Below are positions 44,030-53,718 of a stretch of DNA of 64,000 nt, piece after piece (positions within the stretch are counted from its first letter, which is position 1; the number at the start of each line of letters is the position of its first letter). Source of the DNA: JAOXRU01 sp965247735. GTDB taxonomy: Bacteria; Bacteroidota; Bacteroidia; Flavobacteriales; Flavobacteriaceae. The position numbers and the translations under genes were made by a program. The stretch covers positions 806,001-870,000 of the forward strand of contig CBDFHN010000001.1 in NCBI GenBank assembly GCA_965247735.1, given 5' to 3'. Below the pieces are notes generated by a model. That model was not told the DNA's origin, made no database searches, and saw only the letters and a list, made by a program, of their open reading frames with translations.

Positions 44030-44353
44030 GGTAGTTTTTAAAAAAGCATCTACCGCTTTATCATCTTTCTTATAATGAGATTTTCTAGGCACCTTTAACT
44101 TAGTCTTAAAATGCTGATTTAAATACCTTCTTAAGTTGTGATATTGCACATCAACATTGTACTCGTTTTGCACCCATTGTACAGCATCCCAATACCCTGA
44201 AAAAGGTTGTCCGCTAGAATTTACGCGTTGTAATAATCCTTTATGAATCTCGGGGGTGATAATTCTAAAGGTAATATTTTTAGGTTTATCTGTCAATAAT
44301 TCATGGCTAAGTTCTAATAAAAATATGTATTACCTTAGTTAAAAAAAACATTT

Positions 44354-44751
44354 ATGATTCCATCTGATTTTGGAGATTACTTTTTGAGTAGCACTGAATC
44401 TGTTCAGCAATAGATAGTAGAGAGCTTGTTGTCTGTAACCATTTCGGAGTCTGTAGTATCGGAAGACAAGCAGCGAAGAGCAGTAAGTTGTCCTCATTGT
44501 AAAGACAAACGAATACGAGCTAATGGTAATTAAAAGGGGTACAACGCTATTTATGTAATGGCTGTGGTAAGAATTTTAGTGAAACCACAGGGAAGTTTTG
44601 GTTTGCTTTAAAAAAGAAAGATAAAATTAACCGTTACTTGTACTGTTTACTCTCTGGCTTTAGCATAAGAAAAAGTGCAAAGGAAACTGGTATTTCAATT
44701 CAGACTTCATTTGATTGGCGTCATAAATTACTGACCTCTTTTCTAGTGTAA
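44354..44751 (+). pseudogene. IS1595-family transposase fragment
   Basis: Contains the zinc ribbon VSCPHCKDKRIRANGN ... LCNGCGKNFSETTG and SAKETGISIQTSFDWRHKLL, typical of the N-terminal third of IS1595 transposases, with stop codons at about 44408 and 44532. The catalytic domain is missing. It differs in sequence from the complete IS1595 element at 50351. Confidence 0.75.
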
Positions 44752-44885
44752 CGGTAGGAGGATTTGAAAACTATAAAACTTAGCCCTGAAGTTTTAACTT
44801 ATACACTTTTTAGACAGTATCTTTATATTCAGGTTTGGTGTAGACCTTACAGTAATTTTTTAGTATTTGGTGACAGAGTTGAGTT

Positions 44886-47800
44886 TTACAGTTTAGTGAT
44901 CTGTGTTGAAGCGTTCTTTTTTATCCCTAGTTTTTTACTGCTACTTTTTCTCCTTTGTCCCATCTCAGAAAGTCTATTTGTGGTTTTTTTTAATACTGAA
45001 AATATTTCTTCTTTTTGTGTGTCTAATGAAGATTCAGATGTTTTTACTTTTTCCTTAGCAGATGTGTTTCTGGGCAATACGGTTAGATTTGGTAACAGGT
45101 ATTTCTTTTCTAATTCTGAAATATCTGTTTTTTTTTCTTCCTTATATTTTTCACATATCCCTTCAATCCCTAGTATAGCCAAACTCTTTACTGCTATAAT
45201 ACCTTTTACTGCTTCAAGTTCCGCATTTAATTCAGTCCGTTTTGCATCTTCAATATTTAATTTCAATTCTTCTTTAAGAAGTCTTAAAGATGTATCAAAT
45301 TCCTCTGCTTCTATAATACGCTTTTCCAATTCTTTCATATGATTAACATTCAAAAAAGCTGAAATATCTTCCTTTTTTGAGTACACACCTAACGTGCTTA
45401 AAACCTCTTCTTTTATTTTTAATGCACCTGCCCGCTCAGCCAACTCCTTTTTTTGTTCTTTTTTAATTTCTTTTTTTGTTTTTTCTAGATACTCTTCACT
45501 CTCCTTCTTTATATCTTCTTCTGCTTTTATGGACAGAGGTGAATAATTTAAGTAATCCCTAAATTTTTCTTTATCTCCCAAAGCAAGAACATCTTCGTTT
45601 AACATGTCTAGCCCGCTATAATTTAGGAGGTCTTCTAATTTAGAAGAATAGATGAGTACATGTTTTTCTTCCATAGAGAGAACTCCTCTTGCAGTGGAAT
45701 AAGGAGCTATAATAGTATTCATCTTTTTAGTATCTAAAGTATATTTGCCCTGCTCACTCTGTTCTAGGACTCCTTCTGAATTGACTTTACAAATATGTTT
45801 TGCAAATAATTGTATTACCGCATCTGGAACTATATCAAAAAAATGATTTTCACTTTCAGTTCCTCTAAAACGAATTCTTTCTCCTGTTATTTTTAGCATA
45901 TTGGCATCTATGTTCTCTGAACCTTCCAGAAATAAACTGCTGAGTAGGGATTCTATTATGTCAACATCAAGCCCTGATCCTGCTGTCAACTTATCCATAA
46001 GTAACTTATCCTTACTAATAGTATCTTTTATAGCCAATTTAGCCAGCAACAAATGGACTTCATCGGAGACTTCTCCTTCTGAACATTTCATAGCAATATA
46101 CTCTCCTTCTAAATATGTTAACAATGGAACTTCACAATTCCCCATCTGAATAGCCATAGCCGAAAGTCTATTTTTTATATCTTCCTCTGTTGATTCTGGG
46201 CTAAAAATTTCATCTAAAATATTTCTCAAAGACAGAGTGTAGATTTCTGAAACTACTTTTTTTGTAGCTCTTGACAAAAATACATCAGTTATAAACTTTG
46301 TTAAAATATTTTGACCATTCAGATGCTCCGAACCCTCCGTATCTCCTAACTGGTAAGATCCATAATCATGGTGCTCCATTTGGTTTATTGCCTCAAAAAT
46401 AACTCTTGCTTTTTCCTCGTCTCTATAAATTACTTTTAATGCTTGCTCCCACAAATTCTCTCCATGATCATTATAATAATAATCCTTATGACTAAATATT
46501 CTTACCTCATTAGAAGCTTTATCTAATCTCTCTTTTGTTTCTCTAGATAACGATGGGTTATCCGCCAAATGAAGACGCTCTAAGTGATGCATTTCTTCAA
46601 TTTCTGGAGGTAGTATTCTAATATTGTTTCTTTGCAACCACAGTTCTTGAAGTTGTGTACAACTTAAAATTTGCACAGGTATTTGTGCTAGGCGATTATT
46701 CTCTACATCTAAAATATTGAGTAGCGTTAACTCTCCTATTTCTTTAGGGAGTTCTCTAAGTTGATTATCATTTAAAGTTAACAAATCGACTTTTTTCAAA
46801 TTTCTTATCACTACTGGTAATACCGTAAGTCGATTATTGCTTAGAGCTAACTTTTCAAGATTTTCTAAATTCCCAATACTTTCAGGCAGCACTGTTAGTT
46901 GATTATGGCCTACAGCTAACATGTTAAGATTTTCTAAATTCCCTATGCTTTCGGGCAGCACTGTAAGTTGATTATTATTTAGAGCTAATCTTTGTAGCTT
47001 ATCTAAATCTCCTATATTTTCAGGCAGAGTTGTAAGTTGATTATTATTTAGAGCTAATCTTTGTAGCTTATCTAAATCTGTTATACTTTCAGGCAGAGTT
47101 GTAAGTTGATTGTAGCCTAAATATATATGTTCAAGTTTTCTCAACTCACCTATCTTTTCAGGCAGGGTTGTAAGTTGATTATTATTTAGAGTTAACATTT
47201 GTAGCTTATCTAAATCTGTTATACTTTCAGGCAGGGTTGTAAGTTGATTGTGTCCTAGATATAGCTGTTCAAGTTTTCTCAACTCACGTATTTTTCCAGA
47301 CAGCATTGTAAGTCGATTATTATTTAGAGCTAACATTTGTAGCTTATCTAAATCTCCTATGTTTTCAGGCAGAGTTGTAAGTTGATTGTGTCCTAGATAT
47401 AGCTGTTCAAGTTTTCTCAACTCACGTATTTTTCCAGGCAGCATTGTAAGTCGATTATTATTTAGAACTAATATTTGTAGCTTATCTAAATCTGCTATAC
47501 TCTCAGGTAGCATTGTAAGTCGATTATTATTTAGAACTAGTATTTGTAGCTTTTTTAAACCTAATATTCCTTCTGGAACTGCTGTAAGTTTATTTTCACT
47601 TAGATTCAATTGTTCAAGTTTTCTCAACTCTCCTATACTTTCAGGCAGTGATGTAAGTTTATTTTCACTTAGATTAAGTGATATAATTTTTTTCAAACCT
47701 CCTATACTTTCAGGCAGTGCTGCAAGTTTATTTTCACCTAGATTAAGTGATATAATTTTTTTCAAACCTCCTATACTTTCAGGCAGTGCTGCAAGTTTAT

Positions 47801-48362
47801 TTTCACTTAGATTAAGTGATATAATTTTTTTCAAACCTCCTATACTTTCAGGCAGTGCTGCAAGTTTATTTTCACTTAGATTAAGTGATATAATTTTTTT
47901 CAAACCTCCTATACTTTCAGGCAGTGCTGCAAGTTTATTTTTACTTAGATTCAATCGTTCAAGTTTTCTCAACTCTCCTATACTTTCGGGCAGTGCTGCA
48001 AGATTGTTTTTACCTAGGTTAAGTGATATAATTTTTTTCAAACCTCCTATTTCTTCCGGTAGATTTATAAGTTGATTATTATTTAGGTTTAATGATAAAA
48101 GGTTTTTCAAATTGTCTATCACTGGAGGTAATACACAAAGATTATTATTTTTTAGAGATAACTTTTTTAAAAAATGTAGCCTTTTAATTTTAGGTCCCAA
48201 AACCGAAACATCTCCTGAAGTCAATTCTAATCCACTCAAGTCTAAACTGGAATCTAGGCTCCATTTAGCTATTTTAATTTTCAAATTTGCCTTTTCTATA
48301 AGAGATAATCCTCTAGAAAATCTATTATATATTTTTTTTCTTATTGTTGAGAAAATGCCCAT
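44886..48362 (-). CDS. Large leucine-rich-repeat protein with helical C-terminal domain
   Basis: 1158 aa without signal peptide; a short basic N-terminus (IRKKIYNRFSRGL). Residues about 60-610 are 24 LRRs of 23 aa with the pattern LxxLxxLxLxxNxLxxLPxxIxx. In 47690-47990 four 69-bp units are almost identical. The following region of about 300 residues (ENLWEQALKVIYRDEEKARV, LSAMAIQMGNCEVPLLTYL) is helical; its single MGNCEVP site recalls the cysteine of NEL-type ubiquitin ligases, but the usual C-x-D pattern is absent, so this is unproven. The last 250 residues are charged coiled coil with a very basic tail (GQRRKSSSKKLGIKK). An effector or scaffold role is possible. Confidence 0.8.
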   Translation of the reverse strand: MGIFSTIRKKIYNRFSRGLSLIEKANLKIKIAKWSLDSSLDLSGLELTSGDVSVLGPKIKRLHFLKKLSLKNNNLCVLPPVIDNLKNLLSLNLNNNQLINLPEEIGGLKKIISLNLGKNNLAALPESIGELRKLERLNLSKNKLAALPESIGGLKKIISLNLSENKLAALPESIGGLKKIISLNLSENKLAALPESIGGLKKIISLNLGENKLAALPESIGGLKKIISLNLSENKLTSLPESIGELRKLEQLNLSENKLTAVPEGILGLKKLQILVLNNNRLTMLPESIADLDKLQILVLNNNRLTMLPGKIRELRKLEQLYLGHNQLTTLPENIGDLDKLQMLALNNNRLTMLSGKIRELRKLEQLYLGHNQLTTLPESITDLDKLQMLTLNNNQLTTLPEKIGELRKLEHIYLGYNQLTTLPESITDLDKLQRLALNNNQLTTLPENIGDLDKLQRLALNNNQLTVLPESIGNLENLNMLAVGHNQLTVLPESIGNLENLEKLALSNNRLTVLPVVIRNLKKVDLLTLNDNQLRELPKEIGELTLLNILDVENNRLAQIPVQILSCTQLQELWLQRNNIRILPPEIEEMHHLERLHLADNPSLSRETKERLDKASNEVRIFSHKDYYYNDHGENLWEQALKVIYRDEEKARVIFEAINQMEHHDYGSYQLGDTEGSEHLNGQNILTKFITDVFLSRATKKVVSEIYTLSLRNILDEIFSPESTEEDIKNRLSAMAIQMGNCEVPLLTYLEGEYIAMKCSEGEVSDEVHLLLAKLAIKDTISKDKLLMDKLTAGSGLDVDIIESLLSSLFLEGSENIDANMLKITGERIRFRGTESENHFFDIVPDAVIQLFAKHICKVNSEGVLEQSEQGKYTLDTKKMNTIIAPYSTARGVLSMEEKHVLIYSSKLEDLLNYSGLDMLNEDVLALGDKEKFRDYLNYSPLSIKAEEDIKKESEEYLEKTKKEIKKEQKKELAERAGALKIKEEVLSTLGVYSKKEDISAFLNVNHMKELEKRIIEAEEFDTSLRLLKEELKLNIEDAKRTELNAELEAVKGIIAVKSLAILGIEGICEKYKEEKKTDISELEKKYLLPNLTVLPRNTSAKEKVKTSESSLDTQKEEIFSVLKKTTNRLSEMGQRRKSSSKKLGIKKNASTQITKL

Positions 48363-49457
48363 AATTCTATTGATTTAAAATCTTTTGACTATAAAACTAA
48401 GATGCTTTTGAGCATGATATTCCCCTAAAAAAAAGTGTTAATTATATCTGAATTCCCAAAAAAAGACATATAAACTAGAGGAGGGCATCAATGTGATTGG
48501 CTTGAAAAGTAGTTTAGCTAATGTGTTTTAGTGCATTTTGCTTTAGTTTCTAAAGAACTGCCTTTGTTTTATTAGATGGACGTACAGTTTCAATGTTAAT
48601 AGTTCATGTAGTTTGGAATGCAAAATATAGGTGTTCTGTAAAGGGAGAAGATGGCTTTAAGCAGCTGAAAAATTAAATACAGGTTATAATAGCGCAATCT
48701 ATTCAATTAGAAGATTTCAGCACAAGCAAAAAATCAAAACTTTGTGGATATTGTCAAGACAAAAGTATTAAAAGCTTGTAAAAAGGAGGATTGGTACAGA
48801 AGCGACCAATATGTTGGATGGATCTTTTGGTGATGAAATCACTTTATATGTAAATGTTGCAAACTGTATAGAACTGCATATTATAGAAAAATAAGCAGTT
48901 ATTGAAACTTTGAAAGAAAGGTATTCGTAATAATCAGTAATATAAAAGAACTTTATTAGGGAATTCGTCTATTTAATAAACTGTGTTTTGGAGAGTAAGT
49001 ATTTGACAGGCTAATAACATAAGGAATTACAGGATTATGATAAATAACGGATATTCAAAAATGAAGAAAAAATAACCTGAAATTTAGCATTACCAAATCT
49101 CAAGTCTTATGTATTCGATGTATTTTAAAAAGGCACAATAAAACATTGTTAGTTTCTCTATTTAAGTATAGGAAATTAGTTATAACCAAAGAAATGGAGA
49201 TGACTTAAGGTAGATTTGTTTGGGTACTTCAGAACGTTATGAGGTACGTTTTTTGGTTCAAAAATGTTCCAGATTATTCTGTTTCAAAAATGATTTTGAT
49301 GTTAATGGCGATGGGAATTAGCAGCAAGATCTGGAGATTTGTCTAATTAGGCACAAATTTACTAGGTAGTCCAAACTAATGTTATTTTGATTCTCGATAG
49401 TTCTGGGTTGTTCATTAAGAGGTTGGACCATTTTTAAAAAAGGCTATAATACTTGAT
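48363..49457. other. Gene-poor stretch with an IS200/IS605 relic
   Basis: At 48520-48700 (+) the left end (GTGCATTTTGCTTTAGTTTC) and a damaged transposase start (VHVVWNAKYRCSV) of the IS200/IS605 element survive. From 48700 to 49457 only broken short frames are seen and nothing recognisable. Confidence 0.5.
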
Positions 49458-50210
49458 TTATAGGCCAATAAATGATTTAATGGGATTTAACCTTCTTTTT
49501 GCTATAGGAAGTTTATCTCCTGAAGTCATTTCACAATAATTGCCATCAGATTTATTTATGTTTTTAACATGTTTAAGGTTGACAACAAAGCTATTATGAA
49601 TCCTAAAAAACATTTTATTTTCTAGTATAGTATAATATTCTCCTAAATTTTTTGTTGCAGTAATTTTGATTTTGTCATGTAGGAAAAAAAAAGTGTATGA
49701 GCCTTCTGATTTAAAATAAATAATGTCCTTTATTCTAACAAAATGTATCTTATCTAATGAAGAGATAGCAATAAAATCTAATTCACTATCGCTTTGAATT
49801 GTTTTAAGAAGCATTGTTTTTTGTGTATCGCTTGTGTATTGCTTTTTTTTAATACACATGACAGATTTAGAAACCGCTACTTTTAATTCGTCTATTTGAA
49901 CAGGTTTCAAGAGGTAGTCAATTGCATTAAAACGAAATGCCTCAACTGCATATTTGTTATATCCAGTAGTGAATATTACCATTAGATTTTTATGTTTTGT
50001 TTCATTTAAAACATCAAAACCAGTACCATCACCAAGAATAACATCAAGAAAAACTAATTCAGGACTAAGTTCTTCAATTAATTTTACGCCTTCTTTTCGA
50101 GAATTGCTTGTTCCTATAATATTTATAGAGTCCCAACAGTACTTCTCCAAGAAAAGTGATAAAGTTTTAATTTTATCGCTTTCATCATCAATTATAAATG
50201 TATTAATCAT
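49458..50210 (-). CDS. LytTR-family response regulator
   Basis: 250 aa. Receiver domain 1-125 with acidic pocket DDE (8-10), phospho-acceptor D56 in LVFLDVILGDG and the Lys of LLKPVQ near 106. LytTR DNA-binding domain from about 145: KIHFVRIKDIIYFKSEGSY, FFRIHNSFVVNLKHVKNI and KLPIAKRRLNPIK. This is the usual partner type of LytS-like kinases. None is adjacent; the kinase at 23848-26892 is the only one in the window. It stands alone between a decayed stretch and an IS1595 element. Confidence 0.9.
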   Translation of the reverse strand: MINTFIIDDESDKIKTLSLFLEKYCWDSINIIGTSNSRKEGVKLIEELSPELVFLDVILGDGTGFDVLNETKHKNLMVIFTTGYNKYAVEAFRFNAIDYLLKPVQIDELKVAVSKSVMCIKKKQYTSDTQKTMLLKTIQSDSELDFIAISSLDKIHFVRIKDIIYFKSEGSYTFFFLHDKIKITATKNLGEYYTILENKMFFRIHNSFVVNLKHVKNINKSDGNYCEMTSGDKLPIAKRRLNPIKSFIGL

Positions 50211-50350
50211 TTTTTTGGTTTAATCTTATTTAAAACGCTAAAATTACAAAAAAAAATAACTTATCAACAGTATTGTCTTGATTATAAGTCAGAAAATTCA
50301 ACATGAAAATATTTTTTATTCTTAGACAGATTCAAGTTATACATATTAGA

Positions 50351-51428
50351 GGCTGTAGTTTAATTTAGTGTTGATATTAATTTTTCATAGCAGGAATTGA
50401 TTTCTTTGTATTTCTGATAAGCAGAAATGTCTTTTGATATTTTTTGAGTAAATGCTTTTAGTTTGTCATTTCTGTTTTTTATTTAAACCGATACCAGTTT
50501 AAGTACTGCTGTAAATATTTAGTAGACACTCCCCAAAATGTACTTTCTATCCATTTTTTAATTCTAATGTGAGTTGAATTAACATGCTGAATATGGTAAA
50601 CACCATTTTTGACACGCTGTTTTATGACTCCTTTTAGTGGATGATGTTCTATTTTATTATCTATTGCAAAACCTTTATAGCTCACATGTGGATCACTACA
50701 AAGAATCGTTTGGTCTGGATTTATACTACTTCCAATAGCATTTTCAATATCTGCTTTTTTCAATCTCCCCATTGTTGCTACTGTAAGGTCTAAAACGGAG
50801 TTCCTGTCCTGTGTTACAATAACAGCAACTTGGTCGTTACTTATTCCTCTAGTTTTAGATCTCCCTCCACGTCTTCTTGAAACCCGATCAGATACTGTTC
50901 TTCCTTTTTCAGAGTTTAAAAAGAACGTTTCATCACTTTCTGTAATTCCAGTAAAATCGTCTTTATCCGTATATAACAAAGATGCCAATATCTTATGGCG
51001 CCAGTCAAATGCCGTCTTCTTGTTTATCGATAGAGCTACCTTGATTTTGTCTAAATTTTTTTCTTCCATCATTAACTCTAAATAATCATCTAATTTTTCT
51101 TTAGAGTGAATACCAGCCATCCAGGTGCCAGAATATTCAGTAAAACTTCTACAACAAGATTTGCACTTATAGCGTTGGGAATTGCTTTTAAAGCCGAATT
51201 TTACATATTTATTGTGACCGCAATGAGGACAAACCCCTGCTTATTGTCAAGTAACTTCCTATGTGATTGCCGACAACTATAAGCTTCGAAACCTTCTTTG
51301 TCTTTTAACTGAACCTCTGCTATAAGACGTTGCCTTTCATGTTTTGATAGATCCAATAATCCTGATTTAAGCGCTGATATCTTCATAGCATGAATATACA
51401 AAAATAATACCTATTCTAAACTACAGCC
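50351..51428 (-). mobile_element. IS1595-family insertion sequence with 8-bp target duplication
   Basis: 1078 bp. Terminal repeats GGCTGTAGTTTA (50351-50362) and TAAACTACAGCC (51417-51428). Flanked on both sides by ATATTAGA (50343-50350 and 51429-51436), the 8-bp duplication typical of IS1595. The transposase inside has two frameshifts. Confidence 0.9.
50360..51386 (-). pseudogene. IS1595-family transposase with two frameshifts
   Basis: Starts MKISALKSGLLDLSKHERQ at 51386. Within a G4 run near 51238 the frame shifts to VCPHCGHNKYVKFGFKS and the zinc ribbon CKSCCRSF, then TAFDWRHKIL and the ISXO2-type catalytic domain (GITESDETFFLNSEKG, CSDPHVSYKGFA, WIESTFWGVSTKYLQQYLNW). A second shift near 50475, by an A6 run, leads to the C-terminus ISAYQKYKEINSCYEKL, with the stop at 50360-50362 inside the terminal repeat. 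One base at each run would restore it. Confidence 0.8.
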
Positions 51429-52169
51429 ATATTAGAGTATAGGTCTTAAGGTGTTTTCTGACACATTAAATAATTTGTTACGGGTTTGTTCGGTTTTTGT
51501 TTACAACGAGAATAAAACATGATTACTATCTCTTTTATTGGCCTCCAAAAAACAGTAGAACTATATTCTTTAGCAGATTCTAAAACGTTGATTTTTATTT
51601 TATGATAGAACAAAGATCAAAAGGACATAGTGTTTCTCAGTTAATAGTTGATGTGTTTTAGGATTCAAAATATATGAGACTAAAGACGTTAAAGTATGGA
51701 AAAGGGGGGCTAAAGAGGATGTGCATATATCTATGGAGTATGGCTCTTCTCAAGGAGCAAGTAGTTCGACCAAAAGTTAAAAAAAGAAGTTCAAATCAGC
51801 TTTAATTGGAGTTTTCTGAATTAAAGGAAAAATATTGGGTATAGATTTTGGAGTAATGGTAATGTTATTAATGAAAAGGTTGATTAGAGTTTGGTGTATT
51901 TTCGAAGATCAGATGATAGTAATGAGATGAATTTTAGAACTAGATGATAATCATGAAATGGTTTTAAGTTTTATGGTTTAGTTGATAAACAGATCTATTT
52001 GTTACTTGTTTTTTTGGAAAACAGATATTAGTTTTGAAATAAAATGATCTGGCTTGTTAGATTTTACGAACAAATATTCTGGAATTTTAAAAAGGAGAAC
52101 AAATTTTATATTCGACTATTGTTTAAATCTACACGTTTATTGTTAATATATATCAGTTACATTTTAGTG
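51429..52169. other. Gene-poor stretch with an IS200/IS605 relic
   Basis: 51540-51960 (+) is a badly decayed copy of the element at 43425: MIEQRSKGHSVSQLIVDV, FSELKEKYWV and traces of the C-terminus, with many indels and stops. Nothing else recognised. Confidence 0.6.
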
Positions 52170-52201
52170 TTTGATTTTAGGAGTAAGATGATATAATTTT
52201 G
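52170..52201 (+). promoter_or_regulatory. Promoter of the bacteriocin-type operon
   Basis: TTTG (52170-52173), 20-bp spacer, TAATTTTG (52194-52201): a near-perfect Bacteroidota -33/-7 promoter. Transcription would begin about 28 bp before the peptide's ATG. Confidence 0.65.
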
Positions 52202-52235
52202 GAATAAATTTTTAAGAATTGAACTTTAAAATATT

Positions 52236-52442
52236 ATGAAAACACTAGAATTCAAGAAAATGTCAAAGGTATTAGGCGGAGGATGTGATTATAATTGGTT
52301 AAGCAAAATTAGACAACTTACCGAAGAGGGTTATGGGTCAGGAGCATTTACAATTATAAATATTATTAAATATGGACCTTCAAAGTGCTATGCTAATGTA
52401 TATAGTGCAAAGTTTTTTCAATTTTTCTCGTTCCATTTTTAG
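52236..52442 (+). CDS. Double-glycine leader bacteriocin-type precursor peptide
   Basis: 68 aa. Leader MKTLEFKKMSKVLGG fits the GG-type leaders recognised by C39 peptidases (hydrophobic residues at -4 and -7 to -12, Gly-Gly at 14-15). The predicted core of 53 residues begins GCDYNWLSKIRQL, has a YGSGA segment (33-37) and two cysteines (17 and 51), and ends in the aromatic stretch FFQFFSFHF. The core matches no family I know. Exporter with C39 peptidase and a CxxC redox protein follow in the same operon, so a secreted, disulfide-bonded antimicrobial or signalling peptide is likely. Confidence 0.75.
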   Translation: MKTLEFKKMSKVLGGGCDYNWLSKIRQLTEEGYGSGAFTIINIIKYGPSKCYANVYSAKFFQFFSFHF

Positions 52443-52475
52443 GAAAATAAGTGTGGGCTAAGTTAGATTAAGTTG

Positions 52476-52508
52476 ATAAAAGAGAGGCTATGCCTCTCTT
52501 TTATTTTG
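52476..52508 (+). terminator. Attenuator-like terminator between peptide and export genes
   Basis: ATAAAAGAGAGGC and GCCTCTCTTTTAT form a 13-bp stem with a 3-base loop, followed by TTG. Placed 33 bp after the peptide's stop, it probably ends most transcripts and lets a few read into the export genes, giving more peptide than exporter. Confidence 0.75.
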
Positions 52509-52541
52509 AATGTTATAATTTGTGTTATTAATGCAGTTATT

Positions 52542-53180
52542 ATGAAGTTAAGTAATATAGTTGTATTGTTATTATTGATAATTACGGGTTTTTCTGTTAG
52601 AGAAATTGGATATTACATTTTAGATCTAAATTATATTATAGATTTAGAGATGTCTAAGACATTGGTAGGAGATGCGTATAAAGAATTAAATTTATACTAT
52701 AAAAATAAAAGTTGGATTCGTTTTTTTATTCCTTATTTACTTCTTTGTATTAAGTTATTCTTTATAGCATTTGTGTTAGATATCGGCTTTTTCTTTTTTA
52801 ACAAAAAAGTTCCTTTTCGAAAAATTTTTAGAATAGTAATTTTAGCAGAATTTGTATTTGTGTTAGCAAGTGTTTTTAAGATCTGTTGGTTTTTGTTTCT
52901 GGATGATTTTAAATTGACGGATTTTTTAAATTTTTATCCCCTTTCTATATTTATGATTATCGAAGAGGTTCAACTTCCATATTGGATTGTAGGGCTATTT
53001 CAAATCCTTAATGGGTTTGAATTTATTTATTGGGTGGTTTTATCTGAGCTAATAAATACATGGGTGTTTAAGGGGAGAAAAAGTGCATTTCATGGATTTT
53101 ATGTTTTATTATGTAGTTATATCCCTCTACTGCTTGTTAGTATACTTATTTCAATGTTGTTAAATATTTTAATAAAATAG
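52542..53180 (+). CDS. Multi-spanning membrane protein of the peptide operon
   Basis: 212 aa from ATG 52542; upstream in-frame codons belong to the terminator region. About five hydrophobic helices, for example LSNIVVLLLLIITGFSV, FIPYLLLCIKLFFIAFVL and LLCSYIPLLLVSILISMLL. No family recognised. It lies between the peptide and the redox protein and stops 4 bp before the next ATG; a role in peptide maturation, export or self-protection is plausible. Confidence 0.65.
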   Translation: MKLSNIVVLLLLIITGFSVREIGYYILDLNYIIDLEMSKTLVGDAYKELNLYYKNKSWIRFFIPYLLLCIKLFFIAFVLDIGFFFFNKKVPFRKIFRIVILAEFVFVLASVFKICWFLFLDDFKLTDFLNFYPLSIFMIIEEVQLPYWIVGLFQILNGFEFIYWVVLSELINTWVFKGRKSAFHGFYVLLCSYIPLLLVSILISMLLNILIK

Positions 53181-53184
53181 TAAT

Positions 53185-53712
53185 ATGTTTAATTATCAAA
53201 GAGGCTGCATCATATTCTTTTTTCTTATTACGATGGTTTTTCTTTTTTTTGCGATTTTTAAAGCAATTAAAATGAATAACTCTGAAGTTAAGTATGAAGG
53301 AGTTATAGTAGGGGGGAGTTTAAAAGATTTGAATGGTAAGTTGATTGAAGAGGGTTTTAGGAATGACGATTTTTCATTTTTCATTTTTTTTGATTCTACT
53401 TGTTTACATTGTAAAGAGAAAATTATTGAGTTGAAGAAAGGGATGGATGATTTTAAATTGGATAAATTTAGGTCTCATTTTTTCTTTGTGTCTAGAGAGG
53501 ATAAGAGTGTAATTTATAATTTTGTTGTAGATAATGAATTGTCATGGGATAATGAATTTGTTTTTATGTGGGATAAGGAAGGCAAAATGTTTAATGAGTT
53601 ATCTATTTTTTCAGTACCAACTGTTATTGTTTTAGATAAAAACGGTAATTTTTTAAAGAGGTATGAAGATGATTTTAGTTGGGAGTTAATTTTTAAGGAT
53701 TATCAATACTAA
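53185..53712 (+). CDS. Membrane-anchored thioredoxin-like (TlpA-type) protein
   Basis: 175 aa: one N-terminal membrane helix (GCIIFFFLITMVFLFFAIF), then a thioredoxin fold facing the periplasm with the active site FFDSTCLHCKEK (Cys73, Cys76) and the cis-Pro segment FSVPTVIVLDKNGNFLKRY. Such proteins reduce or form disulfides. The precursor peptide of this operon has exactly two core cysteines, so it is the likely substrate (inference). The next gene starts 6 bp downstream. Confidence 0.8.
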   Translation: MFNYQRGCIIFFFLITMVFLFFAIFKAIKMNNSEVKYEGVIVGGSLKDLNGKLIEEGFRNDDFSFFIFFDSTCLHCKEKIIELKKGMDDFKLDKFRSHFFFVSREDKSVIYNFVVDNELSWDNEFVFMWDKEGKMFNELSIFSVPTVIVLDKNGNFLKRYEDDFSWELIFKDYQY

Positions 53713-53718
53713 AAAGCA

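Larger units (their letters stand above)
42975..44296 (-). pseudogene. IS630-family transposase interrupted by an IS200/IS605 element
   Basis: The N-terminal part (44296-44030) has a winged-helix segment (SGYWDAVQWVQNEYNVDVQY); the C-terminal part (43424-42975) has the DDE_3 catalytic domain: FQDEARFG, VVNDNAGFHSTK and PPYAPELNPCEQVWQYIKNR. Deleting 43425-44029 joins KTT to NKDTYCF exactly in frame, so the gene was cut by the IS200 element. No ATG is found at the 5' end; TTG 44296 is the first possible start. Confidence 0.85.

Noticed and set aside
44764..45342. + strand frame of 192 codons
   Set aside because: Mostly antisense to the C-terminal part of the LRR gene, with biased Ser/Phe composition.
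47386..48378. + strand frames opposite the LRR gene
   Set aside because: Periodic shadows of the 69-bp LRR units.
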